Of a stretch of DNA of 64,000 bases, positions 17,847-26,068 are shown one piece after another. Source of the DNA: G965216695 sp965216695 (GTDB lineage: Bacteria; Pseudomonadota; Gammaproteobacteria; Pseudomonadales; Azotimanducaceae). A program made the translations under genes and the position numbers. Position 1 is the stretch's first letter; every line of letters starts with the position of its first letter. Under the pieces are notes generated by a model. It was not told the origin of the DNA and ran no database searches. It saw only the letters and a program-made list of their open reading frames with translations. The stretch covers positions 3,038,001-3,102,000 of the forward strand of contig OZ244212.1 in the NCBI GenBank assembly GCA_965216695.1, written 5' to 3'.

Positions 17847-19220
17847 ATGACGACGCCAACACACTCAGACGACAGGCTCCGGTTCAAGGAGAAGGTTGCG
17901 TACGGCCTGGGCGACACCGCGTCCAACTTTTTCTTCCAGACGTTCAATATTTTCCTGCTGTACTACTACACGGATGTGTTCGGGCTCTCTGCGGGCGCTG
18001 TGGGCACATTGTTTTTTGTGTCCAAACTGTGGGATGCGGTCAACGATCCGCTGATGGGCGCGCTATCGGACCGCACGAGTACCCGATTCGGGAAGTTTCG
18101 ACCCTATCTTCTGTGGATGGCAATTCCCTATGGCTTGATGGGGTACCTGATGTTCGCCAACCCGGGGTTCGGGGAGACCGGCAAGCTGGTGTACGCGTGG
18201 GTGACCTACTCGCTGATGATGATGCTCTACACCGCGATCAACGTACCCTATTCCGCGTTGATGGGCGTGATGACACCAAGCTCGAGGCAGCGCACGGTGC
18301 TGTCGAGTTATCGCTTTGTGGGTGCGTTCGGCGGTGGCTTACTCATTTCCATGCTGGTGCGGCCGCTGGTTCACTACTTTGGGGTGGACGACGAGGCGCG
18401 CGGTTTTCAGATTACGATGGCAATTTTTGCAGTCGTCTCGATTGCGTTGTTCTGGCTGACGTTTGCGGGTACGAAGGAACGCGTAAAGCCGAGTGAAGAC
18501 GAGCGTTCTGACCTGCGCACCGACTTTCGGCTGCTGATCAGCAACCGCCCGTGGGTAGTGCTGTGCTTTGCGGCAATCTTCACGCTGACGAGCATTGCGT
18601 TGAAAAACGCGGTAACGATCCACTACTTTAAATACTTCGTTGGCGACAGTGGCGAGCCGGTCTTTCTGTTTTTCGATCTCACCACGCTTTTCATGACGAC
18701 CGGAATGCTGGCCTTGATTGTCGGCGTTACCGCAACCCGGTGGCTGTCGGACCGGTTCGACAAAAAGTGGTTGCTGATCGGGCTCTCGATCGGCAACGCA
18801 TGTTGTGCTTTCAGCTTTTATTTCATTCCCGCGGATCAGTATGCACTGATGATGACCGTGAACATTGCCGGTTCGCTGCTGGCTGGACCAACGGCGCCGC
18901 TGGTGTGGGCAATGTATGCGGACGTTGCCGACTACGGAGCGTGGAAATTCGGCCGCCGTACGACGGGCCTGGTGTTCTCTGCATCGATGTTTGCGCAAAA
19001 ACTCGGCCTTACCATTGGCGCGGGGCTATCCGGTTGGTTGCTGGGCTATTTCGGTTACGTCGCCAATGCCGATCAGAGCGACAGCTCGCTTCTTGGTATT
19101 AGGTTGCTGTTCACAGTGATCCCCGCCCTGGTTGCGATGCTGAACGTGCTGGCCATCTCGTTCTACACGCTCTCGGATCGCAAGATGCAGGAGATCGAAG
19201 CCGATCTGCAGGCTGCGTGA
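17847..19220 (+). CDS. GPH-family sugar:cation symporter (MelB-like)
   Basis: A 457-residue inner-membrane transporter with about 12 hydrophobic segments. Signatures of the glycoside-pentoside-hexuronide family are clear: KVAYGLGDTASNFFFQTFN near the start, then WDAVNDPLMGALSDRT with the cation-site Asp residues and the RFGKFRPYLLW loop. It would import a glycoside or sugar together with Na+ or H+. Its promoter carries the same operator as the GH3 operon and TonB receptor 2, and LacI follows it, so the likely cargo is glucose or a short beta-glucoside released by this locus. Full length, no oddities. Confidence 0.9.
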   Translation: MTTPTHSDDRLRFKEKVAYGLGDTASNFFFQTFNIFLLYYYTDVFGLSAGAVGTLFFVSKLWDAVNDPLMGALSDRTSTRFGKFRPYLLWMAIPYGLMGYLMFANPGFGETGKLVYAWVTYSLMMMLYTAINVPYSALMGVMTPSSRQRTVLSSYRFVGAFGGGLLISMLVRPLVHYFGVDDEARGFQITMAIFAVVSIALFWLTFAGTKERVKPSEDERSDLRTDFRLLISNRPWVVLCFAAIFTLTSIALKNAVTIHYFKYFVGDSGEPVFLFFDLTTLFMTTGMLALIVGVTATRWLSDRFDKKWLLIGLSIGNACCAFSFYFIPADQYALMMTVNIAGSLLAGPTAPLVWAMYADVADYGAWKFGRRTTGLVFSASMFAQKLGLTIGAGLSGWLLGYFGYVANADQSDSSLLGIRLLFTVIPALVAMLNVLAISFYTLSDRKMQEIEADLQAA

Positions 19221-19299
19221 TCCGGAGAGAGGTCCGGACTGCACCCGCCGAGGTCACGTCGGGGTTAAACTTCCGGCTTGTATCTGAGTAAGAGCAGCA

Positions 19300-20352
19300 A
19301 TGCCCAGGGCGAAGTCATCGAAGCCGGACCAGGTCACGATATTCGACGTGGCGGAACGCGCCGGTGTGTCGATCAAAACGGTGTCACGCGTCATCAACAA
19401 CGAGCCGAATGTGCGGGAAGGCACGCGCTCGAAGGTACTTACTGCGATAGACGCGCTGAACTACCGGCCCAACTCCGCGGCCCGCGGTTTGTCGAGCGCG
19501 CGGTCCTACGTAATCGGTCTGATCTACGAAAATCCGGACGAATTCAGCTACGTGAAAGACGTGCTCAATGGCGCTCTCGCCGAATGTGAGGCGCAGGGGT
19601 ATGCGCTTCTGCTACGTCCGATCACGCTGCCGAACGCACGTGTGGCCGAGCTGGTTCGCGCGTTTGCGGTACAAACCCGCATGGACGGTGTGGTGTTGCC
19701 CGCACCTGTCGGTGATATCGATGAAGTAGTACAGGTGCTCACGGACCTGAAAATTGAGTACGCGACCATCACGCCAAAGAACCCCCGCGCGCAAGCCATC
19801 AATATCTTCTGCGATGACGCAAGCGCGAGCCGCGAAGTGGTGGAGTACCTGGTTGAACTCGGGCACGAGTGCATAGGATTCGTGAAGGGACATCCCGACC
19901 ACCGGGCGAGCGAAGACCGCTACCGGGGCTACCGCGATGCGCTGGAGGCGGCGGGCCTGAAGTCTGATGCGGACTTGGTCCGTCAGGGGTACTTCACGTT
20001 CGAATCCGGGCGGCAAGCGGCCCGCGAGCTGCTCGCGCTTACGCAGCCACCCAGCGCAATCGTTGCGAGCAATGACGACATGGCCGCTGGTGTTCTGTTC
20101 GAGGCGCGGGAGAGAGGACTCGCGGTGCCGGAAGCGTTGTCGATCGTCGGATTCGACGACACACCCGTAGCGTCCCATACCTGGCCGCCACTGACGACCG
20201 TAAGACAGCCCATTGTCGAGATGGCGCAGACAGCAACCGGGCTGCTGATTCGCCGGCTGCGCGGAGAAGATGTGGCGGGTCCAGAGGCGGCGTTTCATTG
20301 CGACGTAGTGGTGCGGGACTCGGCTGGCGAGCAGGGAGTGAACCGGAGCTGA
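19300..20352 (+). CDS. LacI-family transcriptional regulator
   Basis: A 350-residue LacI repressor: HTH at residues about 12-32 (TIFDVAERAGVSIKTVSRVINNE) with the hinge helix RPNSAARGLSSARS, then a periplasmic-binding-protein-like sensor (IGLIYENP, VVLPAPVGD, ASNDDMAAGVLFEA, GFDDTPVASHTWPPLTTVRQP). It binds a palindrome, and the 16-bp palindrome at 20417 and its copies at 17743, 25799 and 25839 are the obvious targets because they surround this gene and lie on promoters of the locus. The effector is probably a sugar from the glucan substrate. No operator is seen before its own ATG, 79 bases after the symporter stop, so it is probably co-transcribed with the symporter. Confidence 0.92.
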   Translation: MPRAKSSKPDQVTIFDVAERAGVSIKTVSRVINNEPNVREGTRSKVLTAIDALNYRPNSAARGLSSARSYVIGLIYENPDEFSYVKDVLNGALAECEAQGYALLLRPITLPNARVAELVRAFAVQTRMDGVVLPAPVGDIDEVVQVLTDLKIEYATITPKNPRAQAINIFCDDASASREVVEYLVELGHECIGFVKGHPDHRASEDRYRGYRDALEAAGLKSDADLVRQGYFTFESGRQAARELLALTQPPSAIVASNDDMAAGVLFEARERGLAVPEALSIVGFDDTPVASHTWPPLTTVRQPIVEMAQTATGLLIRRLRGEDVAGPEAAFHCDVVVRDSAGEQGVNRS

Positions 20353-20392
20353 TTCCACGCACGTTTCAGATTGCTCCATGTCGATGTCATTC

Positions 20393-20404
20393 GACACCGT
20401 TGTT
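20393..20404 (+). promoter_or_regulatory. Degenerate operator-like site
   Basis: GACACCGTTGTT matches the operator core GACAACGTTGTC at 10 of 12 positions and lies 26 bp (centre to centre) upstream of the perfect operator at 20417. It may be an auxiliary site or chance. Confidence 0.3.
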
Positions 20405-20416
20405 TCGTTGTTTCGA

Positions 20417-20454
20417 ATGACAACGTTGTCATATCGTCGATCAGCGCCTAAAAT
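20417..20454 (+). promoter_or_regulatory. LacI-type operator and promoter of the GH3 operon
   Basis: A perfect 16-bp palindrome ATGACAACGTTGTCAT at 20417-20432. Its right half TTGTCA (20427-20432) acts as a -35 and TAAAAT (20449-20454) as a -10 after a 16-base spacer. Binding of LacI would block the -35. The predicted start of transcription near 20461 leaves a leader of about 20 bases. Confidence 0.78.
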
Positions 20455-20480
20455 CGAGGTTTCCGGGGTGAGGTGACTTC

Positions 20481-22661
20481 GTGGCGGAGGCGGTAGAAAG
20501 CGGTACAACTGCGCGGGCCAGAGCAGAGCGGCTCGTTGAGCGGATGTCGCTCGAGGAACAGATCGGCCAACTCGTTCAGGTTGAAGGCGACTACGGACAC
20601 GTGTCGGATGCGTTGCGGGATTCGATTGCGGGCGGCCGTATCGGTTCGATCATTAACGAAGTCGATCCGCAGACGGTTACCGAATTGCAGCGCATTGCCC
20701 GAACGGAGAGCCGCCACGGCATTCCATTGCTGATCTCTCGGGACGTGATCCACGGCTTCAACACGATCTTTCCGATTCCGCTTGCTATGGCTGCGAGCTG
20801 GAACCCCGCGCTCGTGGAGCAGGCTGCAGGACTGGCCGCGGCGGAAGCCGCATCGCACGGGGTGAACTGGACGTTCTCACCGATGCTCGACGTGAGTCGA
20901 GATCCTCGCTGGGGCCGCATTGCAGAGAGTTTTGGCGAAGACCCGCTGCTGACTGGCCAGATGGGGGCGGCGATGGTGCGTGGCTATCAGAACGGTACGG
21001 CAGGCAGTTTGGTGAGCTGCCTGAAGCATTTCGTTGCGTACGGTGCGAGCGAGTCGGGTAAGGACTACAACACCACCAACGTGCCCGAGATAGAGCTGCG
21101 CAATGTGTACCTGCCGCCGTTTCTGGAAGGCATTCGCGCTGGCGCGCTGTCGGTGATGCCATCGTTCAGCGACTTGAACGGCATGCCGCCGTCCGGAAAC
21201 CGATGGCTGCTTACGGACGTGCTGCGCGGTGAGTGGTCGTTCGAAGGATTCGTAATCAGCGATTGGGCGTCGATCACGCAACTCGCCGTTCACGGCGTTG
21301 CGCAGGATGATCTCGATGCCGCGCGACAGGCCATCCTTGCGGGGCTGAACATGGACATGGTCAGCGGCGCGTATTCGAGTCATCTTGCGCGCCTCGTGGA
21401 CGACGCGGCTGTCGACCCCGCATTGATTCGGGCGCGTGCGACCGACGTGCTGGCCGTGAAGTTTCACGCAGGGCTCTTCGACCAGGCCGAGCGGAACTAC
21501 GTTGAGAACGCGAGGACGTCGAGGGCGAATACGGATGCGGCGCTTGACGTCGCAAAGCAACTCGCGATTGAAAGCACGGTGCTATTGAAGAACGAAAACG
21601 TGCTCCCGTTCGATTCATCCGTTGGCCGCGTTTGTCTGTTGGGTCCGATGGCGGATGAACCGTACGAACAACTAGGCACTTGGGTGTTCGATGCCGATGC
21701 GGACCGCGCGGTGTCGTTGAGAGACGCGCTGGCGGATCGACTGGGCGAGCGGTTGGCCTTCGACAGGGTCTTGGAAACCACGCGCGACGTTAGAGCGGAG
21801 CGTTTTGACGACGCCGTCCGACTGGCGGCGGATAGCGACGTGGTAGTCGTCGCGCTCGGAGAAGAGGCGATTCTGTCAGGTGAAGCCCACTGCCGCGCAG
21901 ACGTTCGGCTCCCGGGTGCGCAGCACGCACTCGTGTCGCGGTTGAGCGAAGTTGATGTGCCGCTCGTTGTCGTGATTCTTGCGGGTCGCCCCCTGGTGAT
22001 ACCGGACGTCGTCGAACGGGCGCACGCAGTGTTGTACGCGTGGCACCCCGGCACCATGGGAGGCCCGGCGCTGACTCAGATGCTCTTTGGTGATGCCGAA
22101 CCGACCGGGCGCTTGCCGGTATCGCTGCCGCGACACGGCGGGCAGATTCCCCTGTACTACGCCCACGGCAGAACCGGTAAACCGGCAACCGCCGAGACTA
22201 TCGTGCGGATCGAAGACATCGACGCGAAAGCGCCGCAGACATCGGTTGGGAACACCTCTTTTCACCTCGACGTGGACCCGACCCCGTTGTTCCCTTTTGG
22301 CCATGGTATTGGGTATACGTCGTTCGAAGTAACCAACCTTCGACCCGATTCGAACGGCCCCGCCCCGTCTATCGGTGTGCAGGTGGATGTTCGTAACGTG
22401 GGTGAGCGCGCGGGGACCGGAGTGATACAACTCTACGTTCGAGACCTGGTTGCAAGCGCAACCCGTCCGGTGCGTGAACTGAAAACGTTCGAAAGGGTTA
22501 CGCTGGCGCCGGGCGAGTCGCGTACGCTGAGGCTCGACGTGCCGCGCGATGCGCTTTCGTTCTTCAATGGTCGTGCGCGCGTTTTCGAGCCGGGAACGTT
22601 TCGCGTGTGGGTGGGTCTGGACGCCAGCTCAGAGCTGTTTACGGACGTGGACGTCCAGTGA
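20481..22661 (+). CDS. GH3 beta-glucosidase (BglX-like)
   Basis: A 726-residue glycoside hydrolase family 3 enzyme: N-terminal TIM barrel (SRDVIHGFNTIFPIPLAMA, RDPRWGRIAESFGEDP, KHFVAYG), the nucleophile Asp in VISDWASI near residue 260, the alpha/beta sandwich domain and a C-terminal fibronectin-III-like domain (VDVRNVGERAGTGVIQLYVRD). It removes terminal beta-glucose (or related sugar) from oligosaccharides with retention. No signal peptide is seen, so it is probably cytoplasmic. The start is the GTG at 20481 with GAGGTGA four bases before. First gene of the operon GH3, GH-A, GH3; its stop overlaps the next start (GTGA). Confidence 0.92.
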   Translation: MAEAVESGTTARARAERLVERMSLEEQIGQLVQVEGDYGHVSDALRDSIAGGRIGSIINEVDPQTVTELQRIARTESRHGIPLLISRDVIHGFNTIFPIPLAMAASWNPALVEQAAGLAAAEAASHGVNWTFSPMLDVSRDPRWGRIAESFGEDPLLTGQMGAAMVRGYQNGTAGSLVSCLKHFVAYGASESGKDYNTTNVPEIELRNVYLPPFLEGIRAGALSVMPSFSDLNGMPPSGNRWLLTDVLRGEWSFEGFVISDWASITQLAVHGVAQDDLDAARQAILAGLNMDMVSGAYSSHLARLVDDAAVDPALIRARATDVLAVKFHAGLFDQAERNYVENARTSRANTDAALDVAKQLAIESTVLLKNENVLPFDSSVGRVCLLGPMADEPYEQLGTWVFDADADRAVSLRDALADRLGERLAFDRVLETTRDVRAERFDDAVRLAADSDVVVVALGEEAILSGEAHCRADVRLPGAQHALVSRLSEVDVPLVVVILAGRPLVIPDVVERAHAVLYAWHPGTMGGPALTQMLFGDAEPTGRLPVSLPRHGGQIPLYYAHGRTGKPATAETIVRIEDIDAKAPQTSVGNTSFHLDVDPTPLFPFGHGIGYTSFEVTNLRPDSNGPAPSIGVQVDVRNVGERAGTGVIQLYVRDLVASATRPVRELKTFERVTLAPGESRTLRLDVPRDALSFFNGRARVFEPGTFRVWVGLDASSELFTDVDVQ

Positions 22662-23980
22662 GTGGTGTCGCGTCGGTACTTGTCCGCGCCACGAGCCGAG
22701 TCAACGCGTTGGTGATTGGCCTCATGCTGGGGGCTGTATCGATTCCGGTACTTGCCGCCGATACGCCGATAAGCGTTGAGATTCGCGGTGAACCGGGGCA
22801 CTACCAGCTTTTTCGTGGCGGCGAGCCGTACCACATTCGCGGTGCCGGCGTGGGAGCGGATGATCCGAACGTGGATGACATGCTCGCTTCGCTGGCGGCG
22901 CGCGGCGGTAATTCGGTGCGGACCTGGCATGTGGACGGCGCGTATCTGGATGCCGCGCACGCGCTCGGATTGTCGGTAGCGCTTTGCCTCGACGTTGCGC
23001 GCGAACGGCACGGATTCGATTATTCGGATGCGCGTGCGGTACGTCGACAATTGGAAACGATGCGCGAGCAAGTGCTTGCGCATCGCAACCACCCGGCTCT
23101 GCTTGCGTGGGTGATCGGCAATGAGCTCAATCATGATTATTCCGATCCCCGCGTCTATGACGCGGTGAACGACCTGTCGAAGATGATTCACGCGCTCGAC
23201 CCGCATCATCCGACCACGACCACGACCGCGGGTCTGGACGTGGAGCTTGCGCGCGTGATCGAAGAACGGGCGCCGGATCTGGATTTTGTGAGTGTGCAGC
23301 TGTACGGCGGCCTTTTCGACCTGCCGGATGTACTGGCTCGCGCGGCTATGAACAAACCGGTGATGGTCACGGAGTGGGGAACCATTGGGCACTGGGAGGT
23401 GCCGGTTACGTCGTGGGGCGCGCCGATCGAGCTCGACAGTTCGCGTAAGGCTGCAATGTATCGCAAAAGCTATCAGGAAGTGATTGCGCCTCTAACGGGT
23501 CAGATGATTGGTAACTATGCGTTCTTGTGGGGTCAGAAGCAGGAACGCACATCCACCTGGTATGGCGTCTGGGTGGATGGACTGCGCACTGAAGCCGTTG
23601 ATGTGCTGCAGACGATCTGGACCGGAGAAGCGATTCAACAACCAGCGCCGGCGATCGACGCGATGTATCTCGATCGTGCACGCGCGGATGAGAGTGTGCG
23701 CCTGCGAGCGGGCCGCCACTACCCGGCGCGCGTATTGGCCAGGAGCGATGCGCCTCTGTTGTACCGTTGGGAAATGCGGGAGGAATCCCGTGCGACGCAA
23801 ACCGGAGGCGATGCGGAAGACGTGCCACCACATTCTGAGGGGATGGTTGTTGCGCGCTCCGACGGTCGGGCGCACGTCGTGGCGCCGAAGCAGCCCGGCC
23901 CCTATCGCTTGTTCGTATATGTTCTCGATGGTCGCGGCGCGATTGCCCATGCCAACATCCCGTTTTTTGTTGATGAGTAG
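22658..23980 (+). CDS. Clan GH-A glycoside hydrolase with GH2-type TIM barrel
   Basis: A 440-residue exported enzyme: signal peptide ending near VLAAD, a short beta region (YQLFRGGEPYHIRGAG), then a TIM barrel with the clan GH-A pair, acid/base Glu in AWVIGNELNHDY and nucleophile Glu in MVTEWGTIGHW. A final ~85-residue beta-rich segment ends ANIPFFVDE and looks like an Ig-type module. By position and motifs it resembles the GH2 TIM-barrel domain without the usual N-terminal sandwich domains, as seen in some beta-glucan loci. It is the only candidate endo-acting or periplasmic enzyme of the locus. Exact family number and linkage specificity cannot be settled from sequence alone. GTG start overlaps the preceding stop by four bases. 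Confidence 0.78.
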   Translation: MSGVASVLVRATSRVNALVIGLMLGAVSIPVLAADTPISVEIRGEPGHYQLFRGGEPYHIRGAGVGADDPNVDDMLASLAARGGNSVRTWHVDGAYLDAAHALGLSVALCLDVARERHGFDYSDARAVRRQLETMREQVLAHRNHPALLAWVIGNELNHDYSDPRVYDAVNDLSKMIHALDPHHPTTTTTAGLDVELARVIEERAPDLDFVSVQLYGGLFDLPDVLARAAMNKPVMVTEWGTIGHWEVPVTSWGAPIELDSSRKAAMYRKSYQEVIAPLTGQMIGNYAFLWGQKQERTSTWYGVWVDGLRTEAVDVLQTIWTGEAIQQPAPAIDAMYLDRARADESVRLRAGRHYPARVLARSDAPLLYRWEMREESRATQTGGDAEDVPPHSEGMVVARSDGRAHVVAPKQPGPYRLFVYVLDGRGAIAHANIPFFVDE

Positions 23981-23995
23981 TTCAGGAGTAGCGTA

Positions 23996-25936
23996 ATGGT
24001 CGGCGCACAGGCAGACATGACCTCAAAGTGGCTCGCGAGGATGACGCTTCGAGAGAAGATCGGTCAGATGACAATGGCTGAGCGAATGTGGGCGTCGCCG
24101 GAAGACGTCCGAGCTCATGGGCTGGGCGCGATTCTCTCCGGTGGTGGTTCGCACCCAGGGGACAATGAGCCGGCGGATTGGGTAGCCATGAACGACGCCT
24201 ACTGGCAAGCCTGTATGGCGGGCGAGGGCGCCAGCGGCATTCCCATCCTGTTTGCCGTGGATGCTGTGCATGGCCACAACAACGTAAAAGGGGCAACGAT
24301 CTTCCCGCACAACATCGGTTTCGGCGCGGCGGACAACACGGAGCTTGTGGAGGCGATGGCCAGAGTTACTGCGCGCGAAATTCTGGCGAGCGGCCTGGAG
24401 TGGAACTTCGCGCCGACACTCGCGGTGGCGCAGGATTGTCAGTGGGGCCGAACGTATGAGAGTTACGGCAACGATCCGGAGCGCGCCGCGCGATTCGGCG
24501 AAGTCTATGTACGCGCGTTGCAGGACGAAGGCGTGATGGCCTGTGTGAAACACTGGGTCGGCGATGGCGGGACGAGTCACGGTATGGATCAGGGCGATAC
24601 GCGCATGCCGTGGCCTGAGCTGGAACGCACACATGTTTCGCCGTATTACCCGGCGCTCGAGGCCGGCGTGTTGAGCGTAATGGTGTCGTTCAACAGCTGG
24701 AACGGGCTGAAGTGCCACGGTCACCATCACCTCGTTACCGAAGTTTTAAAAGAGAAGCTTGGCTTTGGCGGTATCGTCGTGTCGGACTGGGACGGCGTGA
24801 AGTATCTGGATTCGGATTACGCCACGGCGGTTGCGGCCTCTGTGAATGCGGGTCTGGACATGTTCATGGTTCCGGAGCATTGGCGGGACTTCATCGATGC
24901 GTTGGAAGGGCAGGTGCAACGGGGTGTTGTTGCGGTCGAACGGATTGATGATGCGGTTGGCCGGATCCTTCGCACAAAGGAACGATTTGGACTGTTTGCC
25001 GGGATAGCGCCGTCGGCACGGGCGGCACCGCACGCGTCATCGTTCGGCTCGGAGGCACATCGAGCGGTTGCGCGCGAAGCGGTACGTCAGTCGCTCGTGC
25101 TGTTAAAGAATGATCGCGACGTATTGCCTCTGGACCCCAACGCTCGGGTGCTGGTTGCAGGCCGCAGCGCGCACAACCTGGGACATCAGTGTGGTGGCTG
25201 GACATTGAGCTGGCAGGGGGAGCCGGGCAACGATGGTGTGGTAGGTACCAGCATATGGCAGGCCATCGCGCAGGTGGCGCCGTCGGCGGAACTCAGCATA
25301 GACGGGTCCGCGGCCGATCGGGCGGCGCATGATGTGGCGGTTGTGGTGATTGGCGAACGCCCGTACGCAGAAGGTTTCGGCGACATTCGCTCGGGAGACG
25401 ATCGTGTGATTCAGGCCGGGTCCATGATTCAGGGTTTGATGAACCCTCTTGAACCCTATGGCGGTTCGTTGGCGTTGTCGGATCTACACCCCGAGGACGC
25501 TGAGTGTATCGAGCGGATCAGGGATTCCGGAGTTCCGGTAGTTGCGTTGCTCGTGTCGGGTCGACCGTTGATTGTGGGTCGGGAATGGGACGCATCGGAT
25601 GCGTTCGTTGCCGCGTGGTTGCCCGGGTCGGAAGGCACGGGCGTCGCCGATGTGCTGTTTGGCAAGGCCCCCTTCAGCGGGAAGCTCCCGCTGCCATGGC
25701 CCGCGGAGGTTGTCGATACGGAATCGGGATCGGAGATTACGGAGCGGTTTCCGGCTGGCTATGGTCTGACAACTGATGGGGCGCCGTCGGAACCCGTTGA
25801 CAACGTTGTCTTGGTGGACTATAAAGCCGATCTAGTTGATGACAACGTTGTCATTTCCGGCGTTGCCATTGTTGGGGACCGAAGCGAATCGGAGAAACTC
25901 GGCGACCGCGGAACCTGTCAGGGCGGTCGCGGGTGA
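23996..25936 (+). CDS. GH3 exo-beta-glucanase/beta-glucosidase
   Basis: A 646-residue family 3 hydrolase of the short, barley-exoglucanase/ExoP-like type: VDAVHGHNNVKGATIFPHNIG, WGRTYESYGNDPE, KHWVGDGGT, nucleophile Asp in VVSDWDGVKYLDSD near residue 262, then the sandwich domain (LVLLKNDRDVLPL, PLPWPAEVVDTE). AGGAG stands seven bases before the ATG. The usual end of the family (FPAGYGL, near 25770) is followed by about 50 further residues that are encoded by the operator/promoter DNA of the next gene, including DNVV twice. Probably cytoplasmic or periplasmic without a clear signal. It likely completes degradation to glucose with the other two enzymes. Confidence 0.9.
   Translation: MVGAQADMTSKWLARMTLREKIGQMTMAERMWASPEDVRAHGLGAILSGGGSHPGDNEPADWVAMNDAYWQACMAGEGASGIPILFAVDAVHGHNNVKGATIFPHNIGFGAADNTELVEAMARVTAREILASGLEWNFAPTLAVAQDCQWGRTYESYGNDPERAARFGEVYVRALQDEGVMACVKHWVGDGGTSHGMDQGDTRMPWPELERTHVSPYYPALEAGVLSVMVSFNSWNGLKCHGHHHLVTEVLKEKLGFGGIVVSDWDGVKYLDSDYATAVAASVNAGLDMFMVPEHWRDFIDALEGQVQRGVVAVERIDDAVGRILRTKERFGLFAGIAPSARAAPHASSFGSEAHRAVAREAVRQSLVLLKNDRDVLPLDPNARVLVAGRSAHNLGHQCGGWTLSWQGEPGNDGVVGTSIWQAIAQVAPSAELSIDGSAADRAAHDVAVVVIGERPYAEGFGDIRSGDDRVIQAGSMIQGLMNPLEPYGGSLALSDLHPEDAECIERIRDSGVPVVALLVSGRPLIVGREWDASDAFVAAWLPGSEGTGVADVLFGKAPFSGKLPLPWPAEVVDTESGSEITERFPAGYGLTTDGAPSEPVDNVVLVDYKADLVDDNVVISGVAIVGDRSESEKLGDRGTCQGGRG
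25797..25825 (+). promoter_or_regulatory. Promoter of TonB receptor 2, inside the GH3 gene
   Basis: TTGACA (25797-25802), a 17-base spacer and TATAAA (25820-25825) form a near-consensus sigma-70 promoter, the best I see in the window. It lies in the last ~140 bases of the GH3 reading frame. The predicted start near 25832 gives a leader of about 237 bases before the receptor ATG. Confidence 0.7.
25799..25810 (+). promoter_or_regulatory. LacI-type operator O1 of TonB receptor 2
   Basis: Perfect 12-bp palindrome GACAACGTTGTC overlapping the -35 of the receptor promoter. It has the same core as the sites at 20417 and 25839. Confidence 0.75.
25839..25854 (+). promoter_or_regulatory. LacI-type operator O2 of TonB receptor 2
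   Basis: Perfect 16-bp palindrome ATGACAACGTTGTCAT, identical to the operator at 20417, about +8 to +23 of the predicted transcript. Its centre is 42 bp from O1, four turns of B-DNA, so two repressor dimers would sit on the same face. Confidence 0.78.
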
Positions 25937-26068
25937 GTGGTCGGTTGGAAGAGAGAGTTGCGGGATCGGGGCGGCTTTAATGATCCGACAATGTTCACGC
26001 AACTCATGTGCCGGCAATCCGAGCTTGGTCCGTCAAACTGTCCATCAGTAGAGGGGAAGATTGGACTC

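Noticed and set aside
19221..19238. TCCGGA-N6-TCCGGA hairpin between symporter and LacI genes
   Set aside because: Short stem, no T-run; the arms are themselves palindromes and may be chance in GC-rich DNA.
22433..23392. 319-codon open frame antisense to GH3 and GH-A genes
   Set aside because: Spans two genes on the other strand and has no family features.
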